Assembly: GCA_904397895.1 (NCBI GenBank)
Contig: CAJFOZ010000068.1
Coordinates: 62,001 to 126,000 of the forward strand
From: an uncultured Clostridia bacterium
GTDB lineage: Bacteria > Bacillota > Clostridia > Oscillospirales > Acutalibacteraceae
Direction: 5' to 3'
Length of the DNA stretch: 64,000 bases
The notes below the pieces were generated by a model, which was not told where the DNA came from, made no database searches, and worked only from the letters and a program-made list of their open reading frames with translations. Shown here one piece after another: positions 18,944-27,457 of this stretch. Both the position numbers and the translations under genes were made by a program. The stretch's first letter is position 1, and the number at the start of each line of letters is the position of its first letter.

Positions 18944-19114
18944 TTATTGCGCTTCATAATGTTTTAAAAACTTTTCCCGATATGTTTTTAAAAACTCCTC
19001 TTCCATGTCCACATAGATGCACTGCTGGCAAGACCCTTGGATATCCAGTGAAATTTCATCCAGGATACAGGCTTGATCCGACCAGTAGATACAAAAACGG
19101 TTTTCACAATACAA
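18944..19114 (-). CDS. 56-aa Cys-rich small protein (TTG start; below ORF-track cutoff)
   Basis: My translation: (M)YCENRFCIYWSDQACILDEISLDIQGSCQQCIYVDMEEEFLKTYREKFLKHYEAQ*; GGAGGTGA RBS 6 nt upstream; five Cys. Confidence 0.75.
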   Translation of the reverse strand: MYCENRFCIYWSDQACILDEISLDIQGSCQQCIYVDMEEEFLKTYREKFLKHYEAQ

Positions 19115-19151
19115 AGCAAATCACCTCCTTTTCTGATAGTATATCCTGCAC

Positions 19152-19172
19152 GCAATGCATATGCAATGCATA
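19152..19172. repeat. Two direct repeats gcaatgcata with 11-bp period (candidate operator)
   Basis: gcaatgcata t gcaatgcata in a divergent intergenic region upstream of an RHH protein gene. Confidence 0.6.
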
Positions 19173-19230
19173 CAGCACAACGTATCTGCCATACACTATA
19201 TGCAGTACATTTGTATTGCGGGGTGATTGT

Positions 19231-19416
19231 GTGTCCAATTTTAAGATTCCCTCCATTCCACCTACTACCAATAAGACCATCCGTTTTCCCAACGATGTCA
19301 TCGACCATGTGGAAAAAGCCATTGAGGGAAAAGATTGCACATTTTCCGCCTTTGTGATTGCCGCAGTGCGGGCGGCGTTGGAGGAGCTGGACAAAGAAAG
19401 CCGAGGCGACAAGTAA
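19231..19416 (+). CDS. Ribbon-helix-helix-like YlcI/YnfO-type small protein
   Basis: GTG start with GGGGTGA RBS: MSNFKIPSIPPTTNKTIRFPNDVIDHVEKAIEGKDCTFSAFVIAAVRAALEELDKESRGDK; the ORF-track start at 18910 is over-extended. Confidence 0.75.
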   Translation: MSNFKIPSIPPTTNKTIRFPNDVIDHVEKAIEGKDCTFSAFVIAAVRAALEELDKESRGDK

Positions 19417-19440
19417 AAAAACAGTCTGTTGAACCAAATA

Positions 19441-19481
19441 AAAGGACGCTTTCCTTGGATCGAGGAAAGCGTCCTTTTTAT
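19441..19481 (+). terminator. Intrinsic terminator
   Basis: aaaggacgctttcct...aggaaagcgtccttttt. Confidence 0.8.
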
Positions 19482-19528
19482 GGCGCCCTGTATGGGGGAA
19501 CAGGGGAGGAAGATAGGAGCAAACAAAA

Positions 19529-20311
19529 TTAATTGGCCACCTTGAGACGAAGACGGAGCTTATCGGCAATCATGGCGATGAATTCCGAATTGGTGGGCTT
19601 ACCGCGCCCATTGTGGATGGTATAGCCAAAGTAGGAGTTGAGTGTATCTACGTCGCCGCGGTCCCAGGCCACTTCGATGGCGTGGCGGATGGCACGTTCC
19701 ACCCGGGACGGCGTGGTGGAATAACGCTTGGCAATGGTGGGATACAGCTGTTTTGTCACGGCATTGATGATCTCGCTGTTGTTGACCGACAACATAATGG
19801 CATCCCTTAAGTAATGGTAGCCCTTGATATGTGCGGGGACGCCAATCTGATGGATGATATCGGTAACCAATACCTCCAGGTCGGGCTGCTGAGCCGCCGG
19901 CTGATGGGAAACCATGGACGGCGTACTGGATGGTACGGTGCTGCACATAGACAAAATTCGATCGGCCAGGTGGTCCATGTCGATGGGCTTGAGGAAGAAG
20001 TAGGAAGCGCCCGAGTTCATGACTTCATGTTCCAGACGAGGGCTGTCAAAACTGGACATGGTGAGAAATTGCGGTTTTTTGGGAAGCGACTTTTGTCCGG
20101 CTGCCTTGATGACGCCGATGGCGTCCAGATGAGGCATGAACACATCCAACAATACCACGTCCGGCTTGGTGGACGAGATGGTGTCCAACACTTTCATGCC
20201 ATCTTTGGGACAGGTGACTGTGTCGATCCCATGGTTTTGAAAGACATGGGCACATTCTTGGCCAAATTCAGGTGAATCGTCAGCAAGTAAAACTTTTAAT
20301 CCTTTTTCCAT
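19529..20311 (-). CDS. spo0A: Sporulation transcription factor Spo0A
   Basis: Receiver domain '[17 protein letters not shown]' plus Spo0A_C '[59 protein letters not shown]'. Confidence 0.97.
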   Translation of the reverse strand: MEKGLKVLLADDSPEFGQECAHVFQNHGIDTVTCPKDGMKVLDTISSTKPDVVLLDVFMPHLDAIGVIKAAGQKSLPKKPQFLTMSSFDSPRLEHEVMNSGASYFFLKPIDMDHLADRILSMCSTVPSSTPSMVSHQPAAQQPDLEVLVTDIIHQIGVPAHIKGYHYLRDAIMLSVNNSEIINAVTKQLYPTIAKRYSTTPSRVERAIRHAIEVAWDRGDVDTLNSYFGYTIHNGRGKPTNSEFIAMIADKLRLRLKVAN

Positions 20312-20453
20312 TTTAAAACCCCTCCGTAGTGCTTTTCTGTGATTCCAAGTTTACCATATAATACCAAATTTAGCAATACCTTCAACGGCACTTTTTTTTG
20401 TAAAAAATATAAAAAATTTCCAGTTCGTTTTGGATGGGTGATTTTAAGCACAA

Positions 20454-20489
20454 AAATTGAGCATTTTAATTATTCAAAATGCTCAATTT
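20454..20489 (-). terminator. Intrinsic terminator between spoIVB and spo0A
   Basis: aaattgagcatttt...aaaatgctcaattt. Confidence 0.7.
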
Positions 20490-20574
20490 CCAGTCGGTTT
20501 TTGTTTTTTGTATGGCTTTTGGTTACACTAATGAGGAAATATCCATTTCCAATTGATTTCCATGGGATTCCAAG

Positions 20575-21792
20575 TTAAGCCGCTTCATTTTCCATATCGC
20601 ATTGTACGCCAGAGGCGGTTTCTAGCATATTTTCAGCAAAGATCCCGTATCCTCTGGTGGGGTCGTTGACAAATACATGGGTGACGGCCCCCACCAATTG
20701 GCCGTTTTGCAGGATGGGGCTGCCGCTCATCCCCTGGACAATGCCGCCGGTTTTTTCCAAAAGTTCCGGATCGGTGATGTGAACGATCATATTTCGAGTG
20801 GGGCTGTCCTCGTCGAAATTGATTTTTTCGATTTCAATGTCATACGTTTTGGGTTCTTCCCCCTCGATGGTGGTCATGATCTGGGCCGGGCCGGATTGAA
20901 CCTGTTGACGCATGGCCACAGGCACCGGTTCATGCTGGCAGGGGAGAGAATCCAGGACGCCGTACACACCGGTCTCGCCGTTGGTGGCCAGGATCCCCAT
21001 ATCGGATACACTTTTAAAGGTACCGCGCAGTTCGCCGGGCGCTCCTACTTTGCCGGGTTGGACGCCTCCGATGACAGCCGACACAATCTCGCCAGAACTT
21101 AGAGGGAGGATCTCGCCGGTATCCACGTCGCAGATGGCGTGGCCCAATCCGCCAAATACCTTGGTGTTTGGCTCATAAAAGGTCAAAGTGCCGATGCCGG
21201 CTGAACTATCCCGCACCCAGGCGCCAAGTTTATAACAATCTTCACTGGCCGACTTGACTGGGGTCAAGTCCACGTGGAAGGTCATGTTTTTGCGCTGCAA
21301 TTCCACATCCAAGGTCTTGCCTTCGCAGTGCTCGATGATGTCGGAGACGTCCTGGTTGCTGTTTAGTTTTTTGCCGTCGATGGAGATGAGCACATCCCCT
21401 TCTTGGATGCCGGCCTCCTTGGCGGGATTGATGGAGCCTCCTTCAGCATCCACCGACGACATCCCCACCACCACAACCCCTTGGGTAAACATCTTAATGC
21501 CAAAGGGCGTGCCGCAGGGCACCACCATGGTTTGTTCCACCACATCCACATTGACCTGCTTGACCGGTAGGACACCCATTAATTTGACGTCCACCTGATA
21601 GCTGTCGCCGGCTTTGCGGCCCTGGTCGTCGATGGACACGGTAGAGATGGGCAGGCCGCTGTTGATGGCGAACCCCTGGCCTTCCACCACGGAGAACTGA
21701 TCGGGAATGGCAGAACTGACCGTTAATGTAAAAGCTAAGACGGCAGCTGCCAGGCCAGAGAAGACACCTGCCACCCATTTTATTTTTTTCAT
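20575..21792 (-). CDS. spoIVB: SpoIVB peptidase
   Basis: PDZ domain plus 'TGGIVQGMSGSPILQNGQLVGAVTHVFVNDPTRGYGIF'; start adjusted to MKKIKWV; downstream of it lies spo0A as in Firmicutes. Confidence 0.95.
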   Translation of the reverse strand: MKKIKWVAGVFSGLAAAVLAFTLTVSSAIPDQFSVVEGQGFAINSGLPISTVSIDDQGRKAGDSYQVDVKLMGVLPVKQVNVDVVEQTMVVPCGTPFGIKMFTQGVVVVGMSSVDAEGGSINPAKEAGIQEGDVLISIDGKKLNSNQDVSDIIEHCEGKTLDVELQRKNMTFHVDLTPVKSASEDCYKLGAWVRDSSAGIGTLTFYEPNTKVFGGLGHAICDVDTGEILPLSSGEIVSAVIGGVQPGKVGAPGELRGTFKSVSDMGILATNGETGVYGVLDSLPCQHEPVPVAMRQQVQSGPAQIMTTIEGEEPKTYDIEIEKINFDEDSPTRNMIVHITDPELLEKTGGIVQGMSGSPILQNGQLVGAVTHVFVNDPTRGYGIFAENMLETASGVQCDMENEAA

Positions 21793-22090
21793 GATACCCA
21801 CACTTCCTTTATAATCATTACGTCTGAACAGGCTCGTTTTTTGAAATAAAGTCTGGACGCTATAAAAATACACATAGACCTATCGCCTTACTACTTTTCC
21901 ACCGGCGGGATCGATTATCAGAGGCAAATATCCTTATTCGCGGAGGTTTCTGGACGCTGGGATTTTGCCATCCCTTGTGGTTCCATCATCATAAAACAGC
22001 ACAATGCGCAAATTTTTATAGATCAGGTCATCTCATGAAAAAAGCTTCCCATGGGTTGGAGCAAAAGGAAACAATCCGATCCCAAACAAA

Positions 22091-22130
22091 AAAGCGGCAT
22101 CCCATTGATTGGTCAAATGGGATGCCGCTT
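22091..22130. terminator. Intrinsic terminator-like hairpin
   Basis: aagcggcatcccatt...aatgggatgccgctt. Confidence 0.65.
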
Positions 22131-22273
22131 CCAGATGAGCTGAATCGGATAGAAACATTTGCCATGGTAGATATATGCAAAACAAAATTTAAAAATGATA
22201 GGTTGAGTTTACATAATTTTTTTGAATGAGAAGGGACATCCTAAGAATTCTCAACATATTCCACAGGGTTTTC

Positions 22274-22336
22274 CACAATGGAGCCCGCAAATAACGGTGA
22301 AAAACCAAGTTTTGTGGAAAACCCTGGCGAGGATTT
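22274..22336. repeat. 15-bp perfect inverted repeat containing ttttccaca motifs
   Basis: cagggttttccacaa (22274-22288) / ttgtggaaaaccctg (22322-22336). Confidence 0.8.
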
Positions 22337-22406
22337 CCACAATCCCCTTTTAGTTACCAATCTATATGGTAAAAAATGTGTATCCATTTTTATTGTGCCT
22401 TTTATC

Positions 22407-23414
22407 CTAAAGGGTCTCACTGTATCCAGGAGCGGTGACAATTTCTACATTCTGATAGTAATGGCGGATGATATCCTGCCACTTGGAACCTTGACGCGCC
22501 ATATAGTCGGCGCCATACTGGCTCAGTCCGACGCCGTGGCCGTATCCGTGGACGGTGACGGTAAAGACGTTGTCGGCTAGGGAAAGGCTGAAATTGGCCG
22601 ATCGAAGTCCCAAAGCCGTGCGCAAGTCCCGTCCGGATACGGTCTGATCCCCCACTGGGATGGATACCACCGTACCGGCGGCGCTGAGCTGCGGCTGGCC
22701 AAACCAAGTGGCGGGATCCTCTCCCAAGGTCACGTTGGAGAAGGATGCGGCCAGTTTTTGTTTCATCTCGTCGGTGGTGAAGGTGGAGGCGGTTTCGTAT
22801 TGGGGGGCCAAAGTATCGCCGGGGCTGTCGGTGGACTGAAGATAAGGGACGTCGTTGCCCCAATACACTTGAGCGGTCTCGGTAGTGCCTCCCGACATGG
22901 CGTGGTAGACGGCCAGGACTGGTTCCCCTTGGTATACAATAAGTTTCCCCAGGACCTCATCCACAGCCGATTCGATGCGGGACCAAGAGGCGTCGAATTG
23001 ATTGCCCCATTGTTCTTTGGCTTGTTCTTTTGGGAAATACCCTTCCTTTTGGGCGATGTCGACCGCAAAATCCGCCCCTTTGAGCGCTTCGTCCGGAGTG
23101 GCTTCCTGTTGGGCGCGGCGGCGGTAAGCGTATGTATAGGAAGCGGCGGCCTGTGCCTTAAGGGCTTCGGAATGGAAGGAGGGCGGCATCTCGCTTGCCA
23201 CCGCTCCCAATAAGTAGTCCCGGGCCGACACGGTTAGAACCTCGCCGGTGGATTGGTCCAACAGATCAAAGGTATCGTTGCTATTTGTATTTTGGATCCC
23301 GGAGGAATCCGACCCATAGGACTTGGGAGTGAATCCCTCCCCCAAGCAAGCCAAGATGGGAGCAAACAACAAAAAGAAAAACAATAATACAGCGGCTCCA
23401 ACATACTTTTTCAT
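22407..23414 (-). CDS. spoIID: Stage II sporulation protein D
   Basis: 'VTVHGYGHGVGLSQYGADYMARQGSKWQDIIRHYYQNVEI', 'AVYHAMSGGTTETAQVYWG'. Confidence 0.95.
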   Translation of the reverse strand: MKKYVGAAVLLFFFLLFAPILACLGEGFTPKSYGSDSSGIQNTNSNDTFDLLDQSTGEVLTVSARDYLLGAVASEMPPSFHSEALKAQAAASYTYAYRRRAQQEATPDEALKGADFAVDIAQKEGYFPKEQAKEQWGNQFDASWSRIESAVDEVLGKLIVYQGEPVLAVYHAMSGGTTETAQVYWGNDVPYLQSTDSPGDTLAPQYETASTFTTDEMKQKLAASFSNVTLGEDPATWFGQPQLSAAGTVVSIPVGDQTVSGRDLRTALGLRSANFSLSLADNVFTVTVHGYGHGVGLSQYGADYMARQGSKWQDIIRHYYQNVEIVTAPGYSETL

Positions 23415-23516
23415 ACAGACATCCTCCTTCTCGAAGAAAAGCATTGAATTTTTTATTTTGTCAACTTGCAGAATGAACCGATCACCCTATTGCGACAATC
23501 CCAGGAGGCAATCGGC

Positions 23517-23545
23517 TTGACAAGGTGGATTAGATGGGATAAAAT
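23517..23545 (+). promoter_or_regulatory. Promoter of the citrate synthase gene
   Basis: TTGACA-17 nt-TAAAAT. Confidence 0.7.
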
Positions 23546-23684
23546 AGAAAAAGATACTTTTGTGAAATGTGATATGGCAGTTTAAAATGCAGGATAAAAT
23601 ATTTTTCTTGCATTTTAAAAGGAGAAGCCGATGGGTTCTTGTCCTGTTTTCCGGCTCTCCCAGCCTTTGAAGGAGGATGGCTCT

Positions 23685-25055
23685 ATGTGCCCTTACGAGA
23701 AAGAAAATCTATCCATGAGCACCCTTAAAGATTTATGCGATGAATTCCAAAAAAATAACCATATTGACTCTTCCTTTTATCGTCAGTTTCGGGTCAAACG
23801 TGGCCTGCGCAATGCCGATGGCTCCGGCGTCATGGCCGGCCTGACCCGTATTTGCAATGTCCACGGATACGTCATCTCCGATGGGGAGAAGCAGCCGGCC
23901 GAAGGAAAGCTGCAATATAGAGGGATCGATCTGCGGACGTTAGTGGACAGCTGCGTCCAGGAAAATCGGTTTGGTTTTGAAGAAGTGGCTTGGCTCCTGT
24001 TGTTCGGCAAGCTGCCTACACGCGGCCAATTGGAACGCTTCAGCAACCTTTTGGCCCATTGCCGGGAATTGCCGGAGTACTTTGTAGAGGATATGATCAT
24101 TAAAGCGCCGTCCCCCAACATTATGAACAAGCTGGCCCGGTCGGTGCTGGCCCTTTATTCCTACGATAATAACCCGGAGGATACCTCTTTGGAGAACCTG
24201 ATGCGCCAATCCATCCATCTGATTGCCCAGATGCCCTCCATTATGGTCAACGCCTACCAGGTCAAACGCCGCCATTACGATAAGGAAACCATGTATTTCC
24301 ATCCCATTGATTTAAGCCAAAGCATCGCCGAATCCATCTTGGGGGCTTTGCGCATCGATAAGAAATTCACACCCGAAGAAGCTCATCTGCTAGACATCTG
24401 CCTTATGCTCCATGCGGAACACGGCGGCGGCAACAACTCCACCTTTACCGCCCGTACGGTTTCCTCGTCGGGAACCGATACCTATTCGGCCATCGCCGCA
24501 GCCATCGGATCCTTGAAAGGCCCCCGTCACGGCGGCGCCAATATCAAGGTCAACGAGATGCTGGGCTATATTAAGGAAGGCGTCAAGGATTGGAAGGACG
24601 ACGACGAAATCGCCGCTTTCCTGGAGAAACTGATGAACAAGGAAGCCGGCGACCGTTCGGGGCTGATCTACGGGATGGGCCATGCGGTATACACCTTGTC
24701 TGATCCCCGGGCCGTCATCCTCAAGGCCAACGCCAAACGTCTGGCGGAGCAGAAGGGGTTGGGTGCCGACTTTGCCCTGTTGGATGCCGTGGAACGTCTG
24801 ACTCCCCAGGTGCTTGCCAAGGTCAAGGGCATCGACAAAACGGTATGCGCCAATGTGGATCTGTATTCAGGGCTTGTGTATCGTATTTTGGACATCCCAA
24901 CCGATTTGTTCACCCCTTTGTTTGCCATTGCGCGCACACCCGGATGGTGTGCCCATCGCATCGAGGAGCTGACCACAGGCAATCGGATCATCCGCCCGGC
25001 CTATCGGGCGGTGCTGGAGGAACAAACCTATGTGCCTCTCAACGAGCGCCAATAA
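23685..25055 (+). CDS. Citrate synthase (citrate/2-methylcitrate family)
   Basis: 'HAEHGGGNNSTFTARTVSSSGTDTYSAIAAAIGSLKGPRHGGAN', 'GMGHAVYTLSDPRA'; AAGGAGG RBS before the 23685 ATG. Confidence 0.92.
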   Translation: MCPYEKENLSMSTLKDLCDEFQKNNHIDSSFYRQFRVKRGLRNADGSGVMAGLTRICNVHGYVISDGEKQPAEGKLQYRGIDLRTLVDSCVQENRFGFEEVAWLLLFGKLPTRGQLERFSNLLAHCRELPEYFVEDMIIKAPSPNIMNKLARSVLALYSYDNNPEDTSLENLMRQSIHLIAQMPSIMVNAYQVKRRHYDKETMYFHPIDLSQSIAESILGALRIDKKFTPEEAHLLDICLMLHAEHGGGNNSTFTARTVSSSGTDTYSAIAAAIGSLKGPRHGGANIKVNEMLGYIKEGVKDWKDDDEIAAFLEKLMNKEAGDRSGLIYGMGHAVYTLSDPRAVILKANAKRLAEQKGLGADFALLDAVERLTPQVLAKVKGIDKTVCANVDLYSGLVYRILDIPTDLFTPLFAIARTPGWCAHRIEELTTGNRIIRPAYRAVLEEQTYVPLNERQ

Positions 25056-25082
25056 TTTGAGTGATATCTTTTGAATTTAGGA

Positions 25083-25117
25083 AAGAGTCTCATATTTTGG
25101 ATGAGGCTCTTTTTTTG
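25083..25117 (+). terminator. Intrinsic terminator
   Basis: agagtctcat...atgaggctcttttttt. Confidence 0.8.
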
Positions 25118-25359
25118 TGCAACAGGGCTAGGAAAGAAAAATTTATCCGGTGAAAATAAATCACATAAAAATTGATGAAATGGGGGAAGCCCTTTTTGAA
25201 AAAACGGCCTAAGATGGAAATTCAGCTTCAGGCAAAAAATAGGAGTAAAGATCTCGCCATTTGGCACCACCGCTGTTTATTTGGAATAAATGACAAAAAA
25301 CACCTGGGTAAAAGCCGGGATTTATCTGCGAAAAAGACGAAATGAACCTTTGTTTTGTC

Positions 25360-25388
25360 TTGCAATTGCTGGAAATTAAGGTTATAAT
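25360..25388 (+). promoter_or_regulatory. Promoter of the mraZ/dcw cluster
   Basis: TTGCAA-17 nt-TATAAT. Confidence 0.7.
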
Positions 25389-25398
25389 AAAACTCATG

Positions 25399-25428
25399 TG
25401 GAGGTAGGTGGTGAATTCTGGTGAATTC
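25399..25428 (+). promoter_or_regulatory. Candidate MraZ operator: three TGGNG pentamers at 10-bp period
   Basis: TGGAG-gtagg-TGGTG-aattc-TGGTG-aattc just downstream of the promoter. Confidence 0.5.
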
Positions 25429-25458
25429 ATAAGCCTTTTCACAAATGGAGTGGTTGTT

Positions 25459-25878
25459 ATGTTGATCGGCCGTTTTCAACATAATATGGATGACAAAGGC
25501 CGCGTATTTGTGCCGGCCAAGCTCAGGGAAGGGCTGGGCCTATCTTTTTATGTCACAGTGGGCTTAGACAACTGCCTTTTCCTCTACTCCATTGAAGAAT
25601 GGAAGAAGCAGGAAGATAAAATTTGCAGCTTGCCCATGGCGGAATCCCGCAAACTGCAACGCTTTTTCTTTTCCAATGCCATGCTTTTGGAGCCGGATAA
25701 ACAGGGGAGGGTACTGATCCCTCAGTATCTGCGCACCTACGCAAAGCTGGAAGGGGAGGCGTTGATCCTAGGCGTGGGACGACGGGCGGAAATCTGGAAT
25801 CCCTCCCGTTTTGAAGCCTTGGAGCAGGAAATGACAGCCGAAGCGGCGGCCAGTGAAATGGAGAAACTGGGCTTTTAA
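25459..25878 (+). CDS. mraZ: Transcriptional regulator MraZ
   Basis: 'MLIGRFQHNMDDKGRVFVPAKLREGL', head of dcw cluster. Confidence 0.95.
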   Translation: MLIGRFQHNMDDKGRVFVPAKLREGLGLSFYVTVGLDNCLFLYSIEEWKKQEDKICSLPMAESRKLQRFFFSNAMLLEPDKQGRVLIPQYLRTYAKLEGEALILGVGRRAEIWNPSRFEALEQEMTAEAAASEMEKLGF

Positions 25879-25901
25879 CGCCTAGGATGGAGGAAGCAAA
25901 C

Positions 25902-26837
25902 ATGGAATTCCATCATCAGCCGGTGCTGCTGCAAGAGGTATTGGAAGCGTTACAGGTCCGTGAAGACGGCATTTATGTGGATGGTACGGCGGGAGGCGGC
26001 TCCCATTCAGAGGCCATCGCCAGCCGCTTGACCACCGGACGTTTGATCGCCTTGGATCGGGATCCTGACGCCATTGAGGCGGCGTCCAGGAAGCTGGAAC
26101 CCTATCCTCAAGCCCAGGTGGTGAGGGCCAATTTTGACCAGATGGATACGGTGCTCCAATCCTTGGGGATCGACGGGGCCGACGGCATCCTGATGGATTT
26201 GGGGGTCTCATCCCACCAATTGGATACGCCTGAAAGAGGGTTTTCCTATCACAATGACGCTCCCTTGGATATGCGCATGAGCCAGGAAGGAAGATCGGCA
26301 AAAGATCTTGTCAACGAGCTGGAGGCCGATGAACTTACCAGGATCTTTTTTGATTATGGGGAAGAGCGGTATGCCCGCGCCGTAGCCCGAGCCATTGTCA
26401 AGGCGCGGAAAGAAGCGCCTATCGAAACGACCCTTCAGCTGGCGGATATTATCAAATACGCCATGCCTCCCGCAGCCCGTCGAGAGCAGGGGCATCCGGC
26501 CCGAAGATGCTTTCAGGCGCTGCGCATCGCAGTCAATGGGGAGCTGGATCATCTGGAACAGGGGCTCATCCACGCTTTTTCTTGTTTAAAGGAGGGTGGG
26601 CGAATGGCGATCATCACCTTCCATTCGCTGGAGGACCGCATGGTCAAACGTCAATTTGCCAAATGGGCAAAGGGTTGCATTTGTCCACCGGATTTCCCGG
26701 TGTGCGTGTGCGGCCATAAGCCAGAGGCCACTCTGGTATGGCGCAAGGCGGTGGAAGCTTCTCCGGAAGAGCTGGAACGGAATCCACGCAGCCGCAGCGC
26801 AAAACTACGGGCTATTGTAAAGAACCAAAGCCAATAA
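25902..26837 (+). CDS. rsmH: 16S rRNA (cytosine1402-N4)-methyltransferase
   Basis: 'MEFHHQPVLLQEVLEAL...DGTAGGGSHSEAI...GILMDLGVSSHQLDTPERGFS'. Confidence 0.96.
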   Translation: MEFHHQPVLLQEVLEALQVREDGIYVDGTAGGGSHSEAIASRLTTGRLIALDRDPDAIEAASRKLEPYPQAQVVRANFDQMDTVLQSLGIDGADGILMDLGVSSHQLDTPERGFSYHNDAPLDMRMSQEGRSAKDLVNELEADELTRIFFDYGEERYARAVARAIVKARKEAPIETTLQLADIIKYAMPPAARREQGHPARRCFQALRIAVNGELDHLEQGLIHAFSCLKEGGRMAIITFHSLEDRMVKRQFAKWAKGCICPPDFPVCVCGHKPEATLVWRKAVEASPEELERNPRSRSAKLRAIVKNQSQ

Positions 26838-26886
26838 AACCTCTCTGGGGTTTTAAATGATAAACTGAAAGGAGTGCTCCTAGCGC

Positions 26887-27366
26887 ATGCAACAGTTTCA
26901 ATCCAGTGAAGCGTATGACCTTTCTCTTTTTGAACCGCATGAAGAAAAAAAACAACGGAAAGTGCAAAAGCGCCAGGAGAAAAAGCCGAAAAAGGCTACG
27001 GCGCTGCAAGGATACCTTCGGGGCCTGGCCGTCATGTTGGCAATCGGCGCCGCCCTTTCGATAGTAGGGTATATGGTATTCTGTAAGATGCAGCTTTCGG
27101 AGTTGGGGGATCAGGTCACCAAGGCAACGGCTGCCTTGGAAGAGGCCCAGAGCGAACAAGTTCGTCTCCAGGCCGCTTTGGAGGAAAAGATGGCTACCCG
27201 CAACATTGAATCGTATGCCCAAGCCTTGGGCATGGTTCGGATGGAAGCCTATCAAGCGGAATACATCACGATGCACAGCGAGGATAAGGTTGAAGTACCG
27301 GAAGAGCCGGAATCAAAAAATGCCTTCCAAAAGCTTTTGGATCAGATCGGCCAGTGGCTATCATAA
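26887..27366 (+). CDS. ftsL: FtsL-like septum protein
   Basis: Basic N-term, single TM, short coiled coil, position between rsmH and the PBP gene. Confidence 0.7.
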   Translation: MQQFQSSEAYDLSLFEPHEEKKQRKVQKRQEKKPKKATALQGYLRGLAVMLAIGAALSIVGYMVFCKMQLSELGDQVTKATAALEEAQSEQVRLQAALEEKMATRNIESYAQALGMVRMEAYQAEYITMHSEDKVEVPEEPESKNAFQKLLDQIGQWLS

Positions 27367-27457
27367 ACAAAGCAGCTTTTCCATAAGTATTACAGACTTG
27401 ACACAATGAGAGTTAAGAGATGATCTTGGCTCTCATTTTTTAGAAAGGAGGGGGCGC

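Noticed and set aside
18988-19569. 193-aa minus-strand ORF
   Set aside because: Overlaps the RHH gene antisense and a terminator; the real minus-strand gene in this area is the 56-aa Cys-rich peptide in another frame.
21975-22229. 84-aa plus-strand ORF downstream of spoIVB promoter region
   Set aside because: Contains a terminator-like hairpin (22091-22130) inside the frame and shows no protein-like features.
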